Shown here: piece by piece, positions 24,684-33,391 of the stretch
Numbering within the stretch: the stretch's first letter is position 1
Layout of the letters: each line of letters starts with the position of its first letter
Origin: Thalassotalea sp. 1_MG-2023
GTDB taxonomy: Bacteria > Pseudomonadota > Gammaproteobacteria > Enterobacterales > Alteromonadaceae
Direction: 5' to 3'
DNA: 64,000 nucleotides
Assembly: GCF_030546745.1 (NCBI RefSeq)
Contig: NZ_JAUOPD010000004.1
Coordinates: 62,001 to 126,000, forward strand
Notes under the pieces: model-generated
Told to the model about the DNA's origin: nothing
Databases searched by the model: none
Seen by the model: the letters and a program-made list of their open reading frames with translations, nothing else
Translations under genes and position numbers: made by a program

Positions 24684-25346
24684 ATGGGAATGTTTTCAAG
24701 ATTTACAGATATCATAAATGCCAATATTAACAACATGCTAGACAAGGCAGAAGATCCAGAGAAAATGATCAGGTTGATCATCCAAGAAATGGAAGAAACA
24801 CTTGTTGAAGTAAGGGCGACAGCGGCAAAACATATTGCTGAGAAAAAGTCGGTGTTACGACATGTTCGTCAACTAGAAAAATCTGTTGGTAATTGGCAAG
24901 AGAAAGCTGAAACAGCAATAGCGAAAGGTCGCGATGATCTTGCTAAAGCAGCCTTAGTTGAAAAACATAAAGCACAGAGTGAACAAGAAAGCTATGAACA
25001 AGAGCTATCTCAATTAGAAGAGTTTTTAACTGCGGTACAGGAAGATAGCCAGCGTTTACAAAGTAAGTTATCAGAAGCAAAACGCAAACAAGAAGCCTAT
25101 TTGTTAAGACAAGAATCAGCAACGGTGCGTTTAAAAGTAAGAGAAAGCGCACAAGTGCATAATATTGAAGATGCGATTAGCAAGTTTGAACGTTACCAGC
25201 AAAAAATTGATGAAGTTGAAGCGCAAGTTGAAGCATTTGATTTAACGGCTAATCAAGATCTTGCAAGCCAAATATCAGCGTTGGAAACAGATGAACGTAT
25301 TGACGAAGAGATCGCAAATTTGAAGAAGAAAACAGTCAATAGCTAA
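24684..25346 (+). CDS. pspA: Phage shock protein A (PspA/IM30 family)
   Basis: 220 residues (E. coli PspA 222). 'MGMFSRFTDIINANINNMLDKAEDPEKMIRLIIQEMEETLVEVRATAA' is the amphipathic N-terminal helix plus the first coiled coil of the family; the rest is a long alpha-helical hairpin. PspA binds stressed inner membrane and maintains proton motive force, and in enterobacteria also restrains PspF. It is the second gene of a cluster with a sigma-54-like promoter, followed by a short PspC-like gene. Confidence 0.95.
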   Translation: MGMFSRFTDIINANINNMLDKAEDPEKMIRLIIQEMEETLVEVRATAAKHIAEKKSVLRHVRQLEKSVGNWQEKAETAIAKGRDDLAKAALVEKHKAQSEQESYEQELSQLEEFLTAVQEDSQRLQSKLSEAKRKQEAYLLRQESATVRLKVRESAQVHNIEDAISKFERYQQKIDEVEAQVEAFDLTANQDLASQISALETDERIDEEIANLKKKTVNS

Positions 25347-25414
25347 TGACCACGTTACCATGACACTTTATGTTCAAGGTGTCATGATTCCCCATTAATT
25401 AGAAGGAAAAACAC

Positions 25415-25627
25415 ATGAAATATCAACGTCAATATACTCATAAGTCTACTTTATCAAAAGATCAATTGTATAAGAAGGTATCAGGTGTTTGTGCTGGTAT
25501 TGCTCGTCATTACCAATTTCCACGTTGGGGAGTAAGAATTGCAGCGATTGTATCTTTATTTGCATTTCCTGTGGTAACAGCAGTTGCTTATATTTGTGCA
25601 ACAATTCTACTTCCAAATCATTATTAG
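25415..25627 (+). CDS. PspC-domain membrane protein, short form
   Basis: 70 residues. 'LYKKVSGVCAGIARHYQFPRWGVRIAAIVSLFAFPVVTAVAYICATILLPN' is almost exactly a PspC domain. E. coli PspC is 119 residues and adds a periplasmic part with a coiled coil that is absent here. One or two membrane helices (residues 40-66). It probably senses membrane state and recruits PspA. AGAAGGAAA precedes the ATG. No PspB gene is present beside it. Confidence 0.85.
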   Translation: MKYQRQYTHKSTLSKDQLYKKVSGVCAGIARHYQFPRWGVRIAAIVSLFAFPVVTAVAYICATILLPNHY

Positions 25628-25667
25628 CCGATATTAAAGCAACATTTTTAAACGATAGGAGTAGGCT

Positions 25668-26006
25668 ATGTCATTATTTAAATCACTGTTACTTGCCATT
25701 ATTGCCACGTTGTTTCTTACTTATGTTTTAGGGACCAGTTTCGTCGAATATTTTGACATTGACGTTTACATGGGAGAAGAACTTATTGAACCTTTAAAGG
25801 CGATCAGTATCTCAGCGTTAGTTGTTGTGATATTGACCCTTGTTGCCGTGGCGATAGTTGTCAGTGTGTTTGGTACGGTGATTTTTCTTGCTATGCTTGT
25901 TTTTGGTGCCGTTGCTATGGCATTACTTGGTGCCTTTTGGCCGATATTCATGATAGCCGGCGTTATTTGGTTGTGTACGCGAAACAAACAACGACAATAT
26001 AATTAA
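25668..26006 (+). CDS. Membrane protein of the psp-like cluster, unknown family
   Basis: 112 residues with three hydrophobic segments (about 5-25, 45-75, 78-100) and a short basic C-terminus (CTRNKQRQYN). ATAGGAG lies 7 nt upstream of ATG. Its place after pspA and the PspC-like gene suggests a membrane partner, possibly replacing PspB/PspD functions, but no motif confirms this. Confidence 0.6.
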   Translation: MSLFKSLLLAIIATLFLTYVLGTSFVEYFDIDVYMGEELIEPLKAISISALVVVILTLVAVAIVVSVFGTVIFLAMLVFGAVAMALLGAFWPIFMIAGVIWLCTRNKQRQYN

Positions 26007-26040
26007 TCTTAATTTACAAAATATGGACAAAGGATAATAA

Positions 26041-27015
26041 ATGAAAGCGCTAATACTAATAATATGGTTTTCTTTATGCTCAGCGAGTGTCGCTTCAACA
26101 ATGGAAAAAGTGGAGAAAGCATTAACTGAACAAGATATTGCGTTAGCAAAAACTGAATATTCAGCCTTGCCAGATGATGTTAAGCAAACCTTACCTGCTA
26201 AAATCGCCAAAGGGCGTTTACTTTTATCAAATGAAGATGGAGAGCCCGCCTTTGATTATTTTGAAGCATTAAAAGAACAACACGGCTCAAATGCGCAAGT
26301 TAATTACTATTTCTCAGTAAGCGCAATTGTTATGGCTCAACAGGCGAGTATTTTTTCAAAGCTGGGCTACGCGGAAGACTTTGTTGAGTCGATTGAAAAA
26401 ACATTAACGTTAAAGCCTAACTATATTGAGGCACTTGATACAGCCATTGGTTTTTATTTACATGCGCCCGGTGTTGCCGGAGGAGATATAGATAAGGCCA
26501 CACAATATGCGAAAAAACTGTTAACAATTGCACCAGTTAAGGGGTATAAGCATCTTGCTACTATTTACCGAGCCAATGAAAAACCACAAGAAGCATACAA
26601 AACACTAGCAGAAGGGTTGGTGAAATACCCTGAAAGTAGTGAATTGTATTTCTATCGTGCAATAACAAGCATGGATGATAAAGCATGGCAAAAAGCACGC
26701 GAAGACTTCAAGCTTGCGGTTAAATTTGCCCAAAATGATGAAGAAAAAACCAAAGCGCTTTATCAACAAGGTAAGTTAGCAGCAGAAACCGGTGAAGAGA
26801 TAGAAGTAGGTATTCTCGCCTTGCAAAATAACCAAGTAAAAAATAGTAAGCAGTATGAAAAATGGAGTCAATTAAGGTTAGCGCAGTTATACACGCATCA
26901 GAAAAAATATGACATAGCGGAAAAAACGTTAACGAGTATCGAGTTAAACGACGAAGAACAACTAGCAGACAAGATAAAAGAGCTTAAAAAGAAAATTAAA
27001 AAGTTAAAGAGCTAA
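26041..27015 (+). CDS. Exported tetratricopeptide-repeat protein
   Basis: 324 residues with a signal peptide (MKALILIIWFSLCSASVA) and several TPR-like helix pairs (about residues 85-260: 'YAEDFVESIEKTLTLKPNYIEALDTAIGFYLHAPG', 'KHLATIYRANEKPQEAYKTLAEGLVKYPESSELYFYRAI'). It ends in a Lys-rich coiled tail 'ADKIKELKKKIKKLKS'. TPR proteins of this type scaffold envelope complexes. It appears to be the last gene of the psp-like cluster, 34 nt after the membrane protein. Confidence 0.75.
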   Translation: MKALILIIWFSLCSASVASTMEKVEKALTEQDIALAKTEYSALPDDVKQTLPAKIAKGRLLLSNEDGEPAFDYFEALKEQHGSNAQVNYYFSVSAIVMAQQASIFSKLGYAEDFVESIEKTLTLKPNYIEALDTAIGFYLHAPGVAGGDIDKATQYAKKLLTIAPVKGYKHLATIYRANEKPQEAYKTLAEGLVKYPESSELYFYRAITSMDDKAWQKAREDFKLAVKFAQNDEEKTKALYQQGKLAAETGEEIEVGILALQNNQVKNSKQYEKWSQLRLAQLYTHQKKYDIAEKTLTSIELNDEEQLADKIKELKKKIKKLKS

Positions 27016-27048
27016 AAGTTACTGACCCTTTAACTTTCAAAAAGCTTG

Positions 27049-27786
27049 TTAATTAAAAAAGCGTTGTAGTATTTGCTGGCAATCGTTTGTTTTTATTAGT
27101 CTTGAAAATTCTTTAGCTTCTTGTTCAATTGCTTTAAGTACCTGCGGTTGTGTCGCTTGCTTAATTAAGCGCCGGCTTGTTTGAGTGGCATCTGCAGGTA
27201 GTTTGGCTATTTTTTCAGCTACTGCCAGTGCATCAGAAAGTAACGCTTCATCAGAAGATATTTTGTTAACTAAACCAATGTCGTGAGCGTATTGTCCACT
27301 AAAGGTATCGCCCAATACAAGTAACTCAAAGGCTTTGTTATGACCTAACTTTAGCGGTAATAAAGTACTTGAAGCAGCTTCTGGACAAAGCCCTAATTGG
27401 CTAAATGGTAGTTTTAATTTTGCGTCATTTGTTGCGATAACATAATCACAATGAAGCAACATAGTGGTGCCAATACCAACAGCTGGGCCTGCAACTGCAG
27501 CAATCAGAGGTTTGTTGAAATGGACTAGTGCTTTGACAAATTGAAAGGCAGCAAGGTCGTCGTCATTAGCATGTTTAATGAAATCAGCTAAATCGTTGCC
27601 GGCACAAAAGCAACTTTCATTGCCTTGAATGAGTACACTATTCACTTTATCGTTCGTTGCCGCTGACGCGAGTAAATCACACAATGTTAAATACATTTTT
27701 GAATTTAATGCATTTTTTTTGTCGAAGCGATTAATTGTTATCTGAAGAACATTATTTTGTAAATTTGAAAGAATTAGATTATCCAT
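27049..27786 (-). CDS. Enoyl-CoA hydratase/isomerase family protein
   Basis: 245 residues, crotonase fold. The oxyanion-hole motifs are 'CFCAGNDLADF' and 'AAVAGPAVGIGTTMLLHCDYVIA'. The acid 'LGLCPEAASSTLLP' carries the single Glu typical of delta3,delta2-enoyl-CoA isomerases rather than the two glutamates of hydratases. Likely an auxiliary enzyme of fatty-acid breakdown. It stands alone on the minus strand, convergent with the TPR gene and divergent from the copper chaperone gene. Confidence 0.85.
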   Translation of the reverse strand: MDNLILSNLQNNVLQITINRFDKKNALNSKMYLTLCDLLASAATNDKVNSVLIQGNESCFCAGNDLADFIKHANDDDLAAFQFVKALVHFNKPLIAAVAGPAVGIGTTMLLHCDYVIATNDAKLKLPFSQLGLCPEAASSTLLPLKLGHNKAFELLVLGDTFSGQYAHDIGLVNKISSDEALLSDALAVAEKIAKLPADATQTSRRLIKQATQPQVLKAIEQEAKEFSRLIKTNDCQQILQRFFN

Positions 27787-27854
27787 TTGAAATTAGCTTA
27801 GTTACAATGGCAGTATGAATATAATATGAGTATATAAAGGAAAGATAGCAAGCC

Positions 27855-28352
27855 ATGAATATTAGATTTTTCACAAAGACTTGTCAGAAATGGATGTCGG
27901 TGGCATTTGCCAGTGTGCTGATATTATCATCGCACATTGCTCATGCAGAGCAAAAAGTGACGGTAGAAAATGGTTATATACGAGCAACTATACCTGGTAC
28001 TGATGTTTCTTCTGCATATATGGTGATCAGCAACCATAGTATGAAAAATAAAAAGCTAATTGGTGCAAGCAGCGATATTAGTTCTAGAATTGAAATTCAT
28101 GAGCATCAAATGTCAGATGGCATGATGAAAATGCGTCAGCTTGATGCCATCGAAATTAACATGCATGACACAGTGACATTGCAGCCGTCAGGGTTACATT
28201 TAATGATTTTCGAGCTTACCGAGCCATTAAATGCCGGTGACAACGTTGCTTTAAATTTGCATTTTGAAGACGGAGAACGTTTGGCTATTACATTGCCGGT
28301 TGAAAGCATTAAACGGAAAAGCGAAAAAGCGCATCAACATAATCATCATTAG
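27855..28352 (+). CDS. Periplasmic copper chaperone PCu(A)C family
   Basis: 165 residues with an N-terminal signal peptide (about 1-32, 'VALASVLILSSHIAHA'-like). The copper-binding pattern H-x-M...HxM is seen as 'IHEHQMSDGMMKM' and 'SGLHLMIFEL', typical of PCu(A)C proteins that deliver Cu(I) to cytochrome c oxidase CuA or other cuproenzymes. A His-rich tail (EKAHQHNHH) adds metal ligands. It is 9 nt upstream of a DUF2333 gene. Confidence 0.9.
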   Translation: MNIRFFTKTCQKWMSVAFASVLILSSHIAHAEQKVTVENGYIRATIPGTDVSSAYMVISNHSMKNKKLIGASSDISSRIEIHEHQMSDGMMKMRQLDAIEINMHDTVTLQPSGLHLMIFELTEPLNAGDNVALNLHFEDGERLAITLPVESIKRKSEKAHQHNHH

Positions 28353-28361
28353 GAGTGAGTT

Positions 28362-29354
28362 ATGAATCTTAACGTGTCAGTAAAAACCGTTACCTCCATC
28401 GTTGGCATTATTTGCCTAGCGCTTTACTTTTTGGGTGTTTATTGGAGTTTTGAGCCTGAAAAGCTAGACATTAGACAAGAGGTAATCGACGCGGCAAAAA
28501 CTGAAAATGTATCACCCGTTGTAGGTTATACCACTACCACCGCGTTAATAAGAGTGACAGAAACGATTTTAAACAAACCGGGTGGATATTTGGCTAATGA
28601 TGCCTTACCGCCGTCAGTGTTTCTTGACAATATTCCAGCATGGGAATTTGGCGCGTTAGAAATGATCCGCGATATGGCGTTAGTTATGCGACAAGAGTTT
28701 AGTCGTTCTCAGTCGCAATCAGTTGAAAATGCACAGTTAAAAATAGCACAACCACAATTAAATATTGACCATACGAGCTGGGCAATGCCGAGTGCTGAAA
28801 ATGAGTATCAAAAAGCAATTGATGCACTTTATATTTATCGCAAGCAACTCACTGATGTTAACTCACAAGATGCACAATTTTATGCCAGAGCAGATAACTT
28901 ACGTGATTGGTTACAAGAAGTTACTAAACGTATGGGAAGTTACTCACAACGATTAAGTGCAAGTGTTGGGCGCGAACAACTCAATACTGATTTAGCGGGC
29001 GATGATGTAGCAAGTCAATCAACCTATGCAAACCAACAACAACAAGTAAAAACAAGTTGGTGGCAAATTGATAATGAATTTTATGAAGCGCGTGGTGCAA
29101 GTTGGGTGTTATTACACTTCTTAAAAGCGATTGAAATTGATTTTAATGATGTATTAGCAAAGAAAAATGCTAAAGTAAGTTTACAACAAATTATTCGTGA
29201 ATTAGAGGCTAGCCAAGAAGCTATTTGGAGTCCGATGATTCTCAACGGCGACGGATTTGGCATTTTGGCAAATCACTCTTTAGTGATGGCTAATTATATA
29301 TCGCGAGCAAATGCCGCACTTATCGATTTAAATGATTTATTAAGTCAGGGATAA
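28362..29354 (+). CDS. DUF2333 family membrane-anchored protein
   Basis: 330 residues with one N-terminal transmembrane helix (about 12-32, 'VGIICLALYFLGVYW'). The remainder is a soluble, helical periplasmic domain with 'GGYLANDALPPSVFLDNIPAWEFGALEMIRDMALVMRQEFSRSQSQS' and 'WWQIDNEFYEARGASWVLLHFLKAIEIDF', which I recognise as DUF2333. Function unknown. It forms an operon with the PCu(A)C gene and the outer membrane barrel gene (4-nt spacing). Confidence 0.85.
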   Translation: MNLNVSVKTVTSIVGIICLALYFLGVYWSFEPEKLDIRQEVIDAAKTENVSPVVGYTTTTALIRVTETILNKPGGYLANDALPPSVFLDNIPAWEFGALEMIRDMALVMRQEFSRSQSQSVENAQLKIAQPQLNIDHTSWAMPSAENEYQKAIDALYIYRKQLTDVNSQDAQFYARADNLRDWLQEVTKRMGSYSQRLSASVGREQLNTDLAGDDVASQSTYANQQQQVKTSWWQIDNEFYEARGASWVLLHFLKAIEIDFNDVLAKKNAKVSLQQIIRELEASQEAIWSPMILNGDGFGILANHSLVMANYISRANAALIDLNDLLSQG

Positions 29355-29358
29355 ACCA

Positions 29359-30138
29359 ATGAATAAATTAGTAGCAACCGCTATATCAACAATAATGTTT
29401 AGCACGTCAGTACAAGCAGATGCAATTGGCGTCTACTTAGGTGGTCATATATGGGACAACGAAGCATCTGGTATATTTGGTGAAAGTGGTGGCCAAAGAA
29501 ATTTTAATCTTAAAGATGAACAACAAGGTTCATTGTATATTGCGGTTGAACATCCACTCCCTTTTATTCCAAATGCAATGATTTCGCAAACAGACCTCGC
29601 AACTAAAGGTACAACTGAATTTAATTCAGACTTTGTGTTTGATGATTATACCTTTGAAGCAAATAATCAATTAAACGCAAACTTTGATGTAAGCTATACC
29701 GACTATACCTTATATTATGAATTTTTTGATAATGGCCTGTTTTCGTTTGATCTTGGTATTACAGGGCGTGACTTTGACGGAGACGTTTCAGTTTCTGGGT
29801 TAGCTACCGTTTCTAACGATGGCACAACAACTACCACGCAAGTTACCGGCTCATTATCTACAGATGAAATAGTGCCTATGTTATATGCTTCTACCATCGT
29901 AGGTTTGCCATTTACTGGATTCAACGTATTTGCTCAAGGCAATTTTTTATCATTGGATGATCATACCTTATACGACTATCAAGCGGGTGTTAGTTATGAT
30001 GTTATTGATAATTTGGCGGTCGATGTCAGTCTTACGCTAGGCTATCGCGCAGTTAAGTTAGAGCTCGAAGACATTAATAATTTATATTCTAACATTGAAT
30101 TTGAAGGCATCTTTGCCGGAGCGATTGTACATTTTTAA
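29359..30138 (+). CDS. Outer membrane beta-barrel protein (TIGR04219 type)
   Basis: 259 residues with signal peptide (cleavage after SVQA-DA, residue ~20). 'DAIGVYLGGHIWDNEASGIFGESGGQRNFNLKDEQQG' is the family signature, followed by alternating amphipathic strands and a C-terminal aromatic 'FAGAIVHF' suited for BAM recognition. Function unknown. Last gene of the three-gene set. Confidence 0.85.
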   Translation: MNKLVATAISTIMFSTSVQADAIGVYLGGHIWDNEASGIFGESGGQRNFNLKDEQQGSLYIAVEHPLPFIPNAMISQTDLATKGTTEFNSDFVFDDYTFEANNQLNANFDVSYTDYTLYYEFFDNGLFSFDLGITGRDFDGDVSVSGLATVSNDGTTTTTQVTGSLSTDEIVPMLYASTIVGLPFTGFNVFAQGNFLSLDDHTLYDYQAGVSYDVIDNLAVDVSLTLGYRAVKLELEDINNLYSNIEFEGIFAGAIVHF

Positions 30139-30156
30139 GTATTCGCTAATAACGCA

Positions 30157-30191
30157 ATAACCACCTACCGCCTACTTTGGTAGGTGGTTAT
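30157..30191 (+). terminator. Strong hairpin after the barrel gene, probable terminator
   Basis: Perfect 13-bp arms ATAACCACCTACC (30157-30169) and GGTAGGTGGTTAT (30179-30191) around a 9-nt loop. No T-run follows, so termination would need Rho, or the stem protects the 3' end. Confidence 0.55.
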
Positions 30192-30340
30192 CAAGAGTAA
30201 ATACTGTCATCGACATTAATCATTTACCTTTACGGCTTTTTGCTCAGACAAATAATGTTTGCCAAGCGCATGTTGATGTTAATTGACTATTTTTTCAAAA
30301 ATCGTACAAAATTAACAAAGATTAAAATTTGTACGTGATC

Positions 30341-30513
30341 TTATGTTTTTTTTTCTGTATAATCCTGCGCTCCCTAACGTTACAATTTTGTTTATTAGGT
30401 TTTTCCCAAACCGTAAACAAAGGGCTCGATACTCGAAGGGGTACAGCGAAGTCTTATTGAACTGCAGCGTGAAGCTGTTTTTTAAGTAACATATTTAATA
30501 TTGGGTTTTTCAA
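30341..30513 (+). promoter_or_regulatory. rplM-rpsI promoter (-10 TATAAT at 30358-30363) and leader
   Basis: A consensus TATAAT is present, though the -35 region (about 30335-30340) is weak, with a T-tract spacer. The 140-nt leader contains the small hairpin CAGC-GTGAA-GCTG followed by TTTTTT (30465-30483). Autoregulation of this operon by L13 through the leader is known in E. coli; whether this leader does so is inference. The rest of the 30192-30340 gap shows nothing else. Confidence 0.55.
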
Positions 30514-30942
30514 ATGAAAACTTTTGTAGCTAAGCCAGAAAGCGTAGAACGCGAATGGTTTTTAGTGGACGCTGAGAATAAAACTCTTGGTCGTATCGCT
30601 ACTGAAATTGCTAGCCGTTTACGCGGTAAGCACAAGCCAGAATACACGCCTCACTGTGATACAGGCGACTACATCGTAGTTGTTAACGCAGAGAAAGTAA
30701 AAGTAACTGGTAACAAAGCGAAAGGTAAAATTTACTACTCGCACACAGAATTCCCTGGTGGTTTAAAGCAAATTAGTTTTGAAAAACTAATTGAAAAAGC
30801 GCCAGAGCGTGCGATTGAATTCGCTGTTAAAGGTATGCTTCCTAAAGGACCTTTAGGTCGTGAAATGTACCGCAAGTTAAAAGTGTATGCTGGCCCTGAG
30901 CACAAGCATGCTGCACAACAACCACAACCTTTGGAGCTGTAA
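30514..30942 (+). CDS. rplM: 50S ribosomal protein L13
   Basis: 142 residues, same length as E. coli L13. '[62 protein letters not shown]' and '[35 protein letters not shown]' are diagnostic. Early-assembly protein of the large subunit. Followed after 3 nt by rpsI, the universal pairing. Confidence 0.98.
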   Translation: MKTFVAKPESVEREWFLVDAENKTLGRIATEIASRLRGKHKPEYTPHCDTGDYIVVVNAEKVKVTGNKAKGKIYYSHTEFPGGLKQISFEKLIEKAPERAIEFAVKGMLPKGPLGREMYRKLKVYAGPEHKHAAQQPQPLEL

Positions 30943-30945
30943 GCA

Positions 30946-31338
30946 ATGGCTGATAATCAATATTACGGTACTGGTCGTCGTAAGAGCTCTACTGCTCGTG
31001 TGTTCATGAAAGCTGGTAGTGGTGCAATTACAATTAACAAGCGTGACATTACAGAATACTTTGCACGTGAAACTGCGCGTATGGTTGTTCGTCAACCTAT
31101 CGATGTTGCAGAAGTAGCTGAAAAGTTTGACTTTAACATTACTGTTGCCGGTGGTGGTAGTACTGGTCAAGCGGGTGCAATTCGTCACGGTATTACTCGT
31201 GCATTATTACAATATGATGAAGCATTACGTAGCGAATTACGTAAAGCAGGTTTCGTTACTCGTGATGCACGTAAAGTTGAACGTAAGAAAGTTGGTTTAC
31301 ATAAAGCACGTAAACGTCCACAATTTTCAAAACGTTAA
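30946..31338 (+). CDS. rpsI: 30S ribosomal protein S9
   Basis: 130 residues. '[34 protein letters not shown]' and the basic C-terminal tail '[20 protein letters not shown]', whose terminal Arg contacts P-site tRNA. Co-transcribed with rplM and closed by a strong terminator. The petABC genes that follow rpsI in many gammaproteobacteria are absent here. Confidence 0.98.
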   Translation: MADNQYYGTGRRKSSTARVFMKAGSGAITINKRDITEYFARETARMVVRQPIDVAEVAEKFDFNITVAGGGSTGQAGAIRHGITRALLQYDEALRSELRKAGFVTRDARKVERKKVGLHKARKRPQFSKR

Positions 31339-31353
31339 TTTATTACGTTATGC

Positions 31354-31382
31354 AAAAAACCGGCAAAAGCCGGTTTTTTTTT
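31354..31382 (+). terminator. Rho-independent terminator of rplM-rpsI
   Basis: AAAAAACCGGC (31354-31364) pairs with GCCGGTTTTTT (31369-31379), loop AAAA, and the T-tract continues to 31382. The remaining 31383-31640 stretch holds no gene I can support. Confidence 0.93.
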
Positions 31383-31640
31383 GCCTCTTACTTTTTGTTT
31401 TTAATGTTAGCTTTGTAAAATATAGAGTTGATCAAAATTAGTAAAAACGTGCGTACTTAAATTAACACGAACTCTTGTCGTGTAATTAACTTCGAAAACA
31501 TCACGTTAGCTTTATTAACTTTCCCTAGCTTGATTTTCCCGCCAGATTTGTTTGAATTCTTACATCAATACAGCTATGTTTGTATGGCGTGTTTACGCAA
31601 AAAACTGCAAACACTTTGTGGTATTTGTAAGGAAGCAACG

Positions 31641-32042
31641 ATGAAGCATCGCTTGAGTTTCGGGCAATTTAATCTGCTTTCTAACAATATTGTAGAAGTT
31701 GTAGTCGATGAAGGCATAGTGATGGATCTTGAGATGGTTGATGAATGTCATCATTTTATTCAATCAAGGTTCCGCAATAATTTTGCAATGCTTATTAATA
31801 AAGTTAATCACTATACTTATAGCTATGAAGCAAAACTAAGTGTTGCGTCTTATGCGCATTTAAAAGCGATAGCCTTTGTATATTATTCAAAAGAAGCACA
31901 ACAAATATCGAATAATTTACAAGCATTACGTGCTATAGACAAATGGAATTGTCGTGTTTTTTCTGGGTTGGAGTTGGGGTGGCAGCAAGCCTACAATTGG
32001 TTACAGAGTGAACTACAAACTGTAAAAACAAAAGTAGAATAA
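31641..32042 (+). CDS. STAS/SpoIIAA-like domain protein, unknown function
   Basis: 133 residues from ATG at 31641, preceded by AAGGAAG with 6 nt spacing. A frame upstream to 31530 is open but lacks a site, and its Cys-rich start looks non-native. The body 'NNIVEVVVDEGIVMDLEMVDECHHFIQSRFRNNFAMLINKVNHYTYSYEAKLSVASYAHLKAIAFVYYSKEAQQISNNL' has the beta-alpha pattern of small SpoIIAA-like proteins that assess phosphosignalling or lipid-like ligands. Single gene with its own terminator. Confidence 0.65.
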   Translation: MKHRLSFGQFNLLSNNIVEVVVDEGIVMDLEMVDECHHFIQSRFRNNFAMLINKVNHYTYSYEAKLSVASYAHLKAIAFVYYSKEAQQISNNLQALRAIDKWNCRVFSGLELGWQQAYNWLQSELQTVKTKVE

Positions 32043-32056
32043 ATCGTTAAAAGCGA

Positions 32057-32086
32057 AAGGCGACTAATTTTAGTCGCCTTTTTTCG
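32057..32086 (+). terminator. Terminator between the STAS-like gene and hemL
   Basis: Perfect 12-bp arms AAAGGCGACTAA (32057-32068) and TTAGTCGCCTTT (32071-32082), followed by TTTTC. It lies between convergent genes and may serve both directions. Confidence 0.9.
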
Positions 32087-32089
32087 TCG

Positions 32090-33382
32090 CTATAAATGCT
32101 TTGCTAATATAGCAAAACATTTTTCAGCCGCTGCAATTGTTTTTGCAATATCTTCATCAGAATGTGCGGTTGATAAAAAGCTTGCCTCAAATGCTGATGG
32201 CGCTAAATAAATGCCTTCCTCGAGCATTAAATGATAGAAACGTTTAAACATTTCACCATCACATGCCGTGGCCTGTGAAAAGCTTGTTATCTGCTGTTCT
32301 TCGGTAAAGAAAAAGCCAAACATTGCGCCTACGTAGTTGATAGATAACGGTATGTTATGACTATCAGCGGCAGCTTTAAATCCTTTAGCTAGAGCTTCCG
32401 TGTTAGCAGTAAGCTTCTCGTGCTTATTACCCTGGCTTAATTCCTGTAAAGAAGCTAAACCTGCTGCCATCGCAAGTGGGTTTCCAGATAGTGTGCCTGC
32501 TTGATAAACTGGCCCTACTGGCGCTATGTAATCCATAATTTCTTTTTTACCACCAAAAGCACCGACTGGCATACCACCACCGATGACTTTTCCTAAAGTG
32601 GTTAAATCAGGCTTAATATTGTAATGAGCTTGAGCCCCACCTAATGCTACGCGAAAGCCTGTCATCACTTCATCAAAAATCAGTACAGATTGATATTGAT
32701 CACACACAGCACGTAAGCCTTCAAGGAACCCTGCAACAGGTGGAATACAATTCATATTGCCTGCAACAGGCTCAACGATAATACAAGCGATTTGATCGCC
32801 TATCTCGCTAAATACTTGTTTAACTTGTGCTATATCGTTAAAACTCACAGTGATAGTGTGCTTAGCAAAATCTTCAGGGATCCCAGGCGAATTTGGCACC
32901 CCCATTGTCAATGCACCTGAACCGGCTTTTACCAGCAGTGAGTCAGCGTGTCCATGATAGCAGCCTTCAAATTTTACTATCTTATCTCTGCCAGTAAAGC
33001 CTCGTGCTAAGCGAATGGCGCTCATGGTTGCTTCGGTTCCTGAACTTACCATGCGTAATTGTTCCATCGAAGGAACAATCTCACGTACTTTTTCTGCCAT
33101 GGTGATTTCAATTTCGGTTGGTGCACCAAAACTAAGACCATTTTCAGCAGCTTCAATAACCGCTTTTTTAATCGCAGGGTGGTTATGACCTAAGATCATC
33201 GGGCCCCATGAGCCTACGTAATCGATGTACTCTTTGCCATTTTCATCAACGATATAGGCACCATCTGCGCGGTTGATAAAGCACGGTGTCCCTCCAACCC
33301 CATTAAAAGCACGAACAGGAGAATTAACGCCACCTGGAATAATTTGCTTTGCATGTTCGAAAAGTTGTTCTGATTTGTTCAT
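32090..33382 (-). CDS. hemL: Glutamate-1-semialdehyde 2,1-aminomutase
   Basis: 430 residues (E. coli 426). PLP enzyme making 5-aminolevulinate in the C5 heme pathway. Motifs: '[22 protein letters not shown]', '[36 protein letters not shown]', '[13 protein letters not shown]' and the PLP lysine in '[18 protein letters not shown]'. It lies 9 nt downstream of pyrB on the same strand. hemJ, another heme gene, is 1.1 kb upstream. Confidence 0.97.
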   Translation of the reverse strand: MNKSEQLFEHAKQIIPGGVNSPVRAFNGVGGTPCFINRADGAYIVDENGKEYIDYVGSWGPMILGHNHPAIKKAVIEAAENGLSFGAPTEIEITMAEKVREIVPSMEQLRMVSSGTEATMSAIRLARGFTGRDKIVKFEGCYHGHADSLLVKAGSGALTMGVPNSPGIPEDFAKHTITVSFNDIAQVKQVFSEIGDQIACIIVEPVAGNMNCIPPVAGFLEGLRAVCDQYQSVLIFDEVMTGFRVALGGAQAHYNIKPDLTTLGKVIGGGMPVGAFGGKKEIMDYIAPVGPVYQAGTLSGNPLAMAAGLASLQELSQGNKHEKLTANTEALAKGFKAAADSHNIPLSINYVGAMFGFFFTEEQQITSFSQATACDGEMFKRFYHLMLEEGIYLAPSAFEASFLSTAHSDEDIAKTIAAAEKCFAILAKHL

Positions 33383-33391
33383 ATCACGTCC

